Below, one piece after another: positions 12,896 to 17,998 of a stretch of 17,998 bases of DNA. Source of the stretch: CAZVCG01 sp964649675 (GTDB lineage Bacteria; Pseudomonadota; Alphaproteobacteria; UBA9219); contig CAZYPX010000029.1 of NCBI GenBank assembly GCA_964649675.1, positions 1-17,998 on the forward strand. Direction: 5' to 3'. Made by a program: the position numbers and the translations under genes. Under the pieces are notes generated by a model that did not search any database, had not been told where the DNA came from, and worked only from the letters and a program-made list of their open reading frames with translations. Numbering within the stretch: the stretch's first letter is position 1; every line of letters begins with the position of its first letter.

Positions 12896-13895
12896 CGGCA
12901 TCCTCCCTTGGCTTGACGACAATTTTGAAAGTTCGGCCCAGCGCACGGAAAAGCGCTTCGCTGTAATGATTTTCGAGATAGCTGGCGTGAAAGCCCGTGG
13001 GCGCAAAGACGATCCCTTGCTCGAGATCGAACGCGCAGGGCGCTAACCACCGATGAATGACGTTTGCGTTAAAGGCATAGTGGCCTTTGATCTTTGAAAG
13101 AATTTCCTCCGGCAAGGGCGGATAGTCCGCTGGCTTTGCCGGTGTTTCCTCTTGCGCGGCAGTGGCCGCATCGGGATGAAACTTAAGCTCACGATCAAGC
13201 CAGTTTAGCCACGCCTGTCGCCAGCCTTTGTCGCTGCGCCGAATGCCGCTGCCTTTGCCGAAGCCGAAATACTGCTTGAAGCGCACGGCTTGCTGATCAA
13301 TGGAAGTGTCAGACCATCCGCGCGTTTTGGCGATCTCGCGCCAAGCCGCAGGAAGCGACCAGTCGGATGCGAGAGCCGTGACTTCGGCCTTCGGCTTCGG
13401 GTTGGCCGCTGGGGGGCCTACAGGGGGTTTAGATTCTGGCTTATGGACTCTGGACTCTGGCTTCTGGGGCTCGCGGCCTTGCTCGAGTATCTGCTCGGTA
13501 TTTTGCTCGGTCGGCGCAAAAATACCTTTGCCGTTCAAGAAGCTGGCTTGCCCTCCTTTCGCGCCGTTCTGGCGCAGTTTTTGACGTTTGCGGTTGTCGC
13601 GCACCATGCGTCGGCTATAGATGCGCTTCTGTGCATCACGGGAAAAAACACCGTTCCGAGAAAGCTCGCCGAGTAGCGATTCAACCTCCTGTTCGGCAAC
13701 ACCGCTTAAGCGCGCGATGTCCGTCGAGGAACAAGGTCGTCCTGCCACGGCTACGAAGCCGGTCGGGTTGGATTTTGCCGCGATGCAGAGAAGCCGCATC
13801 CAGAGGCCCTGTGCCGCAAGTGAGCACAGACGAAGTTCTGGATCGTTCTCCCAATCGTTCCAGAAAAACTTGCTCCAAGGGTTCGCTGTGTTCAT
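12885..13895 (-). CDS. Phage replication-initiator-like protein
   Basis: 336 residues, with GAGGGGG before the ATG. Three parts are visible. The N-terminal ~110 residues (NPWSKFFWNDWENDPELRLCSLAAQGLWMRLL, then TDIARLSGVAEQEVESLLGELSRNGVF) form a winged-helix unit found at the head of many alphaproteobacterial phage replication proteins. A Pro/Lys-rich linker follows, with a repeated PESR/PESK unit. A central AWREIAKTRGWSDTSIDQQAVRFKQYFG region is similar to DnaT/replication proteins. The last ~62 residues (VIHRWLAPCAFDLEQG, then FHASYLENHYSEALFRALG) look like the N-terminal domain of DnaA, which contacts helicase or regulators. It sits directly after the primase gene, so a role in loading the host helicase at the phage origin is reasonable. 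Family assignment is by pattern only. Confidence 0.78.
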   Translation of the reverse strand: MNTANPWSKFFWNDWENDPELRLCSLAAQGLWMRLLCIAAKSNPTGFVAVAGRPCSSTDIARLSGVAEQEVESLLGELSRNGVFSRDAQKRIYSRRMVRDNRKRQKLRQNGAKGGQASFLNGKGIFAPTEQNTEQILEQGREPQKPESRVHKPESKPPVGPPAANPKPKAEVTALASDWSLPAAWREIAKTRGWSDTSIDQQAVRFKQYFGFGKGSGIRRSDKGWRQAWLNWLDRELKFHPDAATAAQEETPAKPADYPPLPEEILSKIKGHYAFNANVIHRWLAPCAFDLEQGIVFAPTGFHASYLENHYSEALFRALGRTFKIVVKPREDADGR

Positions 13896-13977
13896 GCGTC
13901 GCCCCCTCGAAGCAAGAATGGAGTTTCACGGAGAATGCGCGCCGACGTGCCCTTTGACGTCAAGCGCATGGGGTCAC

Positions 13978-15039
13978 CTATTCCGCGAGAAGGATGTCGT
14001 TGAAGCTCATGCCGCGCGGCGCGCGGGCGAGTAAAACGTTGGGGCCGTACGACGAAATTTCACGAGAGGCTTCCAGCATAATCCTGCCGGCCATTTGCGG
14101 GTCGGCATTGTTCCCATCCGCGCAGAGCACGATTTCCGGCACGTCCGCCGGAACAGGAGCCTTCATGTTGTTAAGCGCCAAAGAGGCCCAAACCGAATGT
14201 GTTGGGCAGCTCTGCGCGATGGAAAGCGCCGATTCGATATCCTCGGCGATAATGAGCGTAGGCGAACCCACGTCCTGGATGTGGACATGCGCGCCGAAAC
14301 AATCGCTCAGCATGCGGCGCACGCCGCCCTTGATGACGTTGGCCGTGTCGTAACCGTCAGGGGCAAGGTAAGTCCTGTGAATGCCGGAGAACGAACCATC
14401 GGCTTTTTCCACCAGAGCAACCATTGCCGGAAAATACTGATTGCTGGGATCATGCAACAGATTGGGGTGGAAGCGAATGACGTCCGGCAAAGCTTCGTCG
14501 AACGTGATGCCGCGCGTGAATAGATACTTTTCAACGATCGTCTGGTCCGCAGGGACACATTCGTCCCATATCCTCTTTGCGAGATCGTGCTTGTGACGAC
14601 GCGCCGCTTCATCCGATGGCGGCGGCGCCGCGCAAGATATCGCGTGTCGAATGGCTTCTTTGGATTTGACATTTGTCGAGACAGGCTGGTGGAGAGAAAG
14701 AGCGACGACCTGATGGAAGTTCAGCCCCTGTTCCCTCATAATCCACGTCAACGCATCACCTTCCGCGCCGCAGGACGGGCAAACGTAACGATTGGTTTGC
14801 GGATCCACTAGAAAGGTCGAATAGCGTTTATCGCCATGGAACGGGCAACAGCCGCGCCATTTGCTGCCGTCCCTTACGAGACGAACCGTTCTGCCGATCA
14901 GGGCAACAAGATCGTGCGACGCGTTGGCGCGCGCGATCTCTTGAGCAAGTGCGAAACGACGCGCCTCGCTTACCCTTAACTGCGTTTTAACCCCAAAAGC
15001 AGACGTTAACGCGCCCGCCGAATCCTTGCGTTCGATCAT
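13978..15039 (-). CDS. Phage DNA primase with CHC2 zinc finger and Toprim domain
   Basis: Makes RNA primers for phage DNA replication. It has 353 residues. The N-terminal zinc finger is CPFHGDK (C65, H68) with CPSCGAEGD (C87, C90). The Toprim domain begins near 261: LIIAEDIESALSIA with the conserved acidic Glu266, then IVLCADGN with Asp308 as the second acidic cluster. The family usually reads VAEGIETALA, so this is a mild variant. There is no helicase domain, unlike T7 gp4-type proteins, so the phage probably uses the host helicase, perhaps through the next gene. It is the first gene of the leftward early operon. A promoter with the 16-bp operator-like site lies 113-135 bases upstream. The ribosome-binding site is weak. 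Confidence 0.9.
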   Translation of the reverse strand: MIERKDSAGALTSAFGVKTQLRVSEARRFALAQEIARANASHDLVALIGRTVRLVRDGSKWRGCCPFHGDKRYSTFLVDPQTNRYVCPSCGAEGDALTWIMREQGLNFHQVVALSLHQPVSTNVKSKEAIRHAISCAAPPPSDEAARRHKHDLAKRIWDECVPADQTIVEKYLFTRGITFDEALPDVIRFHPNLLHDPSNQYFPAMVALVEKADGSFSGIHRTYLAPDGYDTANVIKGGVRRMLSDCFGAHVHIQDVGSPTLIIAEDIESALSIAQSCPTHSVWASLALNNMKAPVPADVPEIVLCADGNNADPQMAGRIMLEASREISSYGPNVLLARAPRGMSFNDILLAE

Positions 15040-15145
15040 GGTGACACCCAGAAAAAGAGAGCAAAAACAAAGCGATACAAATTGCGGGCGACGATGCGGC
15101 TTGCAAAACCTGTGTTCGGGACGCTATTATCGCTTACCGTGTATG

Positions 15146-15174
15146 CATATAACTGATTCCGTTACACTCGCCAA
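15146..15174 (-). promoter_or_regulatory. Leftward early promoter with operator-like 16-mer (copy 1)
   Basis: On the minus strand TTGGCG (15174-15169), a 17-bp spacer and TATATG (15151-15146) form a good sigma-70 layout, about 107 bases before the primase start. The spacer contains GTGTAACGGAATCAGT (15167-15152), which is repeated exactly at 16172-16187 in the opposite orientation. A repressor bound there would block this promoter. Confidence 0.55.
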
Positions 15175-15193
15175 GCGGTTTTTTGGTGTAAAT

Positions 15194-15232
15194 TTCATTA
15201 ATTTGCCACGATTTCCTTAAGAAAGTAATGAA
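15194..15232. other. Nested inverted repeats in the AT-rich control region
   Basis: TTCATTA (15194-15200) and TAATGAA (15226-15232) form 7-bp inverted arms around a centre that includes CTTAAG. They lie in the 288-bp space between divergent primase and XRE genes, the only AT-rich stretch of the window. They may be an operator or part of an origin. The rest of this gap contains no gene that I can support. Confidence 0.35.
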
Positions 15233-15292
15233 TCCCGCTTGAAACATGAATCGTTATATGATAATAAAGTTGGAACGAAAACGGTAAAAGTC

Positions 15293-15301
15293 TGCTATAG
15301 T
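15293..15301 (+). promoter_or_regulatory. Extended -10 promoter of the XRE regulator gene
   Basis: TGCTATAGT is an extended -10 (TG-n-TATAGT), 32 bases before the ATG at 15334. The nearest TTGGAA (15270-15275) is 20 bases away, too far for a normal -35. AGTTT and AAACT, 10 bases apart, overlap the start-site region and might be the autoregulatory operator. Confidence 0.5.
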
Positions 15302-15333
15302 TTTTAGCGTTCGAAACTGGGAATCGATTGGGT

Positions 15334-15834
15334 ATGCAAAACAGGATCAAAGAACTTCGAGAGGCCAAAGGCCTTTCTTCACGCCAACTGGCCAAGCTGG
15401 TCAAAACGTCTGCCGTGCAGATGGGGCGGCTGGAAAAGGGGCAATGCAAACTCACGCTCGAATGGATGCTGCGCATCGGCAAGGCGCTTGATGCGCCGCT
15501 CAGCGAGCTTGTCGATATCGATTTCGGCACTGCAACATCCAAATACGACCAACCCCTCATGGAGACCATTCTTTCCAGCGTCCTTCAGGTTTTCGAAAAG
15601 GCGAAGAACAGGCCATCCGCAAAAGAAATGGCGGGCTGGATTTCCTTCATCTATGGCACGGCACATAGCAACGGCATGAATGCACAGGAGATCCACGAAC
15701 TGGTCTCGACCATCGCAAAAGTCAGCAAAAAAGGCATAAAATCGTCCCCTTTTGTAGCGGAGGACGATGATGCGTCCGAGGACGCATCGGAGGATGGTGT
15801 TGTGAGGCCTGTGAAGGTCGCCTGTGTGGCCTAG
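15334..15834 (+). CDS. XRE-family transcriptional regulator (probable phage repressor)
   Basis: 166 residues from the ATG at 15334; a TTG at 15328 is an alternative closer to GGGAA at 15319. Residues 1-60 are a cro/CI-type helix-turn-helix: IKELREAKGLSSRQLAKLVKTS, then VQMGRLEKGQCKLTLEWMLRIGKALDAPLSEL. The C-terminal part is helical (SVLQVFEKAKNRPSAKEMAGW) and ends in an acidic DDDASEDASED stretch. There is no LexA-type peptidase Ser/Lys region, so it would not be a self-cleaving CI. It sits between two outward-facing copies of a 16-bp site and between leftward and rightward operons, the position of a lysogeny regulator. The stop overlaps that of the convergent gene at the palindrome CTAG. 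Confidence 0.85.
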   Translation: MQNRIKELREAKGLSSRQLAKLVKTSAVQMGRLEKGQCKLTLEWMLRIGKALDAPLSELVDIDFGTATSKYDQPLMETILSSVLQVFEKAKNRPSAKEMAGWISFIYGTAHSNGMNAQEIHELVSTIAKVSKKGIKSSPFVAEDDDASEDASEDGVVRPVKVACVA

Positions 15835-16094
15835 CGCGGCTCGAAATCTTCCGGATCAAGGAGCATAAGAACCGTGTTCAGCGACACGTTCGTGCGCGCC
15901 ATAATCCTTCTGAGCGCATGCAGATTTTTGATCACGTCTTTGATTTGACCGTTTTGATAGGCGAGCGCGGCCTCAAGCGCTTTCTCGGAAGACCATTTCA
16001 GTTGTTCCCCCAAAAGCGCGACAAAGCCTTCTGCTATCGCAGGAACCCAAGCGTCCGAACCGTCCTGTTCTTGATCTCTTTTTTCCGAAGTCAT
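15831..16094 (-). CDS. Small hypothetical protein convergent to the regulator
   Basis: 87 residues from the ATG at 16094. The frame also allows an ATG at 16139, giving 102 residues with a Cys/Gly-rich head (GFCGGGCARVFK). Neither start has a good ribosome-binding site. The body is helical: AWVPAIAEGFVALLGEQLKWSSEKALEAALAYQNGQIKDVIKNLHALRRIM. It then ends with NTVLMLLDPEDFEPR. No family is recognised. It is convergent with the XRE gene with a four-base stop overlap, and may be a partner or antagonist of the regulator. That is a guess from position only. Confidence 0.55.
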   Translation of the reverse strand: MTSEKRDQEQDGSDAWVPAIAEGFVALLGEQLKWSSEKALEAALAYQNGQIKDVIKNLHALRRIMARTNVSLNTVLMLLDPEDFEPR

Positions 16095-16166
16095 CTTAAA
16101 AACGCGCGCGCAGCCGCCTCCGCAAAAGCCCCAAATCATCGCCGCAAGAAGTGTTTCTTAAGCGGA

Positions 16167-16195
16167 TTGACGTGTAACGGAATCAGTAATACCCT
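16167..16195 (+). promoter_or_regulatory. Rightward promoter candidate with operator-like 16-mer (copy 2)
   Basis: TTGACG (16167-16172) is followed by GTGTAACGGAATCAGT (16172-16187), the exact inverse-oriented copy of the site at 15152-15167. A clear -10 is lacking: TACCCT at 17-bp spacing or AATACC at 15 are weak. Facing right, it could drive the integration operon, whose first start is at 16349. Confidence 0.45.
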
Positions 16196-16292
16196 GAACA
16201 GGCACGGGGAATCAAGGCTTTTTGTATGTTTTCGCCCTCAACTTGGCTTAACATGATGATTCATATAGAAAATATTCTTCTCAGGTTGAGGC

Positions 16293-16315
16293 GCGCCCTT
16301 CGACAACAAGGGCGC
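16293..16315 (+). other. Hairpin in the leader of the integration operon
   Basis: GCGCCCTT (16293-16300) pairs perfectly with AAGGGCGC (16308-16315) around a seven-base loop. The left arm recurs at 16361-16368, inside the first codons of the next gene, so two alternative pairings are possible. There is no T-tract. It may be a leader structure or a recombination-site element. The rest of the gap 16140-16348 has no supportable gene. Confidence 0.35.
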
Positions 16316-16348
16316 TGGCTTCGAACCATATGGGGCGGAGACTGAGGG

Positions 16349-16543
16349 TTGCGGCAAAAAGCGCCCTTGGACTTGTCTCAACAAAACACGCCTCTCTCCA
16401 TTATCGCCGACCTTCTTGCCACGGCCATATTGCGTGAAAACGTGAGGAAAAAAGGCCTTTCTTCCGACATTCAACTGGACTTCGCGCCCGAAGGAAGCAT
16501 GTGTGCGGACGTCATTGAACCGGACGAAGAGAAAGAGCCATGA
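16349..16543 (+). CDS. Small hypothetical protein at the head of the integration operon
   Basis: 64 residues if it starts at the TTG at 16349, which has GGAG eight bases upstream; TTGs at 16367 and 16373 are alternatives and there is no early ATG. The sequence PLSIIADLLATAILRENVRKKGLSSDIQLDFAPEGSMCADV resembles short proteins that often precede DUF2924 and serine recombinase genes in alphaproteobacterial phages. Their function is not known to me. Its stop overlaps the DUF2924 start (ATGA), so it belongs to the same operon. Start choice is uncertain. Confidence 0.6.
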   Translation: MRQKAPLDLSQQNTPLSIIADLLATAILRENVRKKGLSSDIQLDFAPEGSMCADVIEPDEEKEP

Positions 16544-16983
16544 CGCCGATTGCCCGTCAAATAGCGGATATGCAGAAAATGGATTTTGCCGAACTGAAAC
16601 AGCTTTGGCGAGACTACTTCCAATCCGAACCGCCGCCGTACAGGCGCGGCTTTATGCAGAAGGCGCTGGCCCATCGGATTCAAGAACTGACATACGGCGG
16701 TCTGCCCCCCGATACCGCTCTGAGACGCCAGAAACTTGTCGCCGACGCCGATGGCAAAAAAGTCAAAAGAAAAACCCTGCCTGTAGAAATGCCCATCGCG
16801 GGCACGCGCCTAATCCGCGAATGGCGCGGCCAACGGTACGAAGTGGTCGTCCTGCAGGACGGCTTTGAATTTTGTGGCCGCAAATGGGGCTCGCTGTCGA
16901 CCATTGCCCAGCGCATCACCGGAACCCATTGGAACGGTCTTGTCTTTTTTGGCCTGAGAAAAGCAAAGGAAAAAACGGAATGA
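16540..16983 (+). CDS. DUF2924 family protein
   Basis: 147 residues. Recognisable DUF2924 features in order are MDFAELKQLWRDYF near 14-27, PPYRRGFMQKALAHRIQELTYGG, the GTRLIREWRGQRYEVVVL core and GFEFCGRKWGSLSTIAQRITGTHWNG, an almost invariant C-terminal block. The family lies beside large serine recombinases in phages and integrative elements of Alphaproteobacteria. A role as accessory or recombination-directionality factor has been suspected from context but I know of no proof. It overlaps the preceding gene (ATGA) and the recombinase gene that follows (ATGA), so the three are translated together. Confidence 0.92.
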   Translation: MTPIARQIADMQKMDFAELKQLWRDYFQSEPPPYRRGFMQKALAHRIQELTYGGLPPDTALRRQKLVADADGKKVKRKTLPVEMPIAGTRLIREWRGQRYEVVVLQDGFEFCGRKWGSLSTIAQRITGTHWNGLVFFGLRKAKEKTE

Positions 16984-17998
16984 GCAAGGAAACAAAACCG
17001 CGCCTTCGTTGCGTCATTTATACGCGCAAATCGTCGGAAGAAGGCCTGGATATGGAGTTCAACAGCCTCGACGCCCAGCGCGAGGCCTGCGAAGCCTACA
17101 TCGCCAGCCAGAAAGCCGAAGGATGGGATCTGGTTCCGACGCGTTACGACGACGGCGGTTTTTCCGGCGGGACGCTGGATCGACCGGCGCTGAAACGCCT
17201 GATGGACGATATCGCGGCAGGGAAGATCGATAGCGTCGTCGTTTACAAGATTGACCGCCTGTCGCGCTCACTTATGGACTTTGTAAAAATGGTCGAGGTC
17301 TTTGAGCGTCACCACGTCACGTTCGTCAGCATCACGCAGTCGTTCAACACGACGACGTCAATGGGTCGCTTGATGCTTAACATCCTTTTGTCCTTCGCGC
17401 AGTTTGAGCGCGAAGTCATCGGCGAGCGCATCCGCGACAAATTTGCTGCCAGCCGCAGGAAAGGCATGTGGATGGGAGGCTCGCCGCCGCTCGGCTACAA
17501 CGTTGAAAGCCGCAAACTTGTCATTAATCCCGAAGAAGCGAAAATCGTCCGCTCCATCTTCGAGCTTTTTACGCGAACCGGATCGAACGTCCACGTCGTG
17601 CGCGAAATGCGCAAAGCCAAAATCATGACGAAGTCGTGGACGACACTATCGGGCAAACGGCACGAAGGACACAAAATCGACGCCCAGTACATCCACCGCA
17701 TTTTGAGAAACCGCGTATATCTCGGCGAGGCCGTTCACAAGGGAAAGGCCTATCCGGGAGAGCACAAACCCATCGTCGACAAATCGTTGTGGGACGAAGC
17801 CCACCGCATTTTGAGTGTCAGCTACGGCAAACGGGCAAACACAAACAGGTGCCGCACGCCGGCTATTTTGCGCGGCCTTGTGCGCTGTGCTTGTTGCGGT
17901 TCAGCCATGACCCCGTCCTCCAGCAACGTCCGCGCGCGTGGCGCGTCCTACCGGTATTATGTTTGCCTCCGAGCCTTGAGGGATGGGAGCGAGGCTTG
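16980..17998 (+). CDS. Large serine recombinase / phage integrase (3' end cut by window edge)
   Basis: Catalyses site-specific integration of the phage. 339 codons are visible and the frame is open to the right edge; complete members have roughly 500-600 residues. The resolvase catalytic domain is VIYTRKSSEEGLDMEFNSLDAQREACEAYI with nucleophile Ser18 by alignment to the YxRxS motif. YKIDRLSRSLMDF follows, then the LSFAQFEREVIGERIRDK helix. The 'recombinase' domain follows: GGSPPLGYNVE, then KIVRSIFELF and YIHRILRNRVYLGEAVHKGK. The zinc ribbon begins at LVRCACCGSAM and continues to YYVC near the end. The start overlaps the DUF2924 stop (ATGA). The attachment site is probably nearby, but I could not identify it. 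Confidence 0.95.
   Translation, partial: MSKETKPRLRCVIYTRKSSEEGLDMEFNSLDAQREACEAYIASQKAEGWDLVPTRYDDGGFSGGTLDRPALKRLMDDIAAGKIDSVVVYKIDRLSRSLMDFVKMVEVFERHHVTFVSITQSFNTTTSMGRLMLNILLSFAQFEREVIGERIRDKFAASRRKGMWMGGSPPLGYNVESRKLVINPEEAKIVRSIFELFTRTGSNVHVVREMRKAKIMTKSWTTLSGKRHEGHKIDAQYIHRILRNRVYLGEAVHKGKAYPGEHKPIVDKSLWDEAHRILSVSYGKRANTNRCRTPAILRGLVRCACCGSAMTPSSSNVRARGASYRYYVCLRALRDGSEA

Noticed and set aside
13432..13467. Short TCTGG-type tandem repeats that might be an array or iterons
   Set aside because: They are only about 35 bp, lie within the replication gene and encode a repeated PESR/PESK linker, a common feature of such proteins.
13954..13963. Palindrome TTGACGTCAA between primase and replication gene as a terminator or operator
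   Set aside because: There is no loop or T-tract, and the 80-bp gap is otherwise plain. A single 10-bp palindrome is weak evidence.
15152..16187. Inverted 16-bp repeats as ends of an invertible DNA segment acted on by the nearby serine recombinase
   Set aside because: The arms are short, fall in promoter spacer positions and face outward toward two operons, so operators explain them better. Large serine integrases use longer, non-identical sites.
1..17998. tRNA genes, CRISPR arrays or insertion sequences
   Set aside because: None was seen: no regular spaced repeats, no transposase other than the phage serine recombinase, and no tRNA-like cloverleaf noticed by eye. A tRNA scan would settle the last point.

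Overview
The window is the right-hand part of a temperate, lambda-like tailed-phage genome (prophage) in a mid-GC proteobacterium. Alphaproteobacterial is my best inference, from the DUF2924/serine-recombinase pair, the DUF3489 and DUF6362-like proteins and the style of the replication gene. No tRNA, rRNA or clearly chromosomal housekeeping gene is visible, so the host cannot be fixed. Most phage functions read leftward (minus strand). The portal gene runs off the left edge and a serine integrase runs off the right edge.

Layout, left to right. (1) 1-5873: lambda-type DNA packaging module on the minus strand, in transcription order small terminase (5873-5352), large terminase GpA (3962-2070), gpW (1509-1303), portal (1303 to beyond base 1). 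It is interrupted by two plus-strand insertions, a PD-(D/E)XK nuclease-like gene (1531-2073) and an unknown gene (4148-4903), and by a minus-strand paralogue of the latter (5335-4904) lying tail-to-tail with it. (2) 5989-7266: a plus-strand island with a DUF3489 protein, a strong terminator and two unknown small genes. (3) 7263-11326: a minus-strand DNA-methylation cluster of a C5-cytosine methyltransferase, an SPPY-type methyltransferase, a small HTH protein and a ParB-domain/DPPY methyltransferase. (4) 11470-12399: a small phage protein and an SDR oxidoreductase, which looks like cargo. (5) 12503-15039: replication module of a zinc-finger/Toprim primase, a replication-initiator-like protein and a DUF6362-like protein. 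(6) 15040-16348: regulatory switch with an XRE regulator, a convergent small gene and two identical outward-facing 16-bp sites. (7) 16349-17998: integration operon of a small protein, DUF2924 and a large serine recombinase.

A plausible working model is this. The XRE regulator in the middle of the control region governs a leftward early promoter (primase, replication, methylation) and a rightward promoter (integrase operon) through the same 16-bp site placed outward on both sides. The methyltransferases would modify phage DNA against host restriction. The packaging genes follow leftward.

The most unusual signal is at 9976-11326. The C5-methyltransferase gene is overlapped along almost its whole length by a second open frame on the same strand. 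Both frames carry recognisable conserved motifs, they could share one ribosome-binding site, and the second frame ends in a sliding-clamp-binding-like peptide and an ATGA overlap with the next gene. This is a candidate overprinted (dual-coding) gene.
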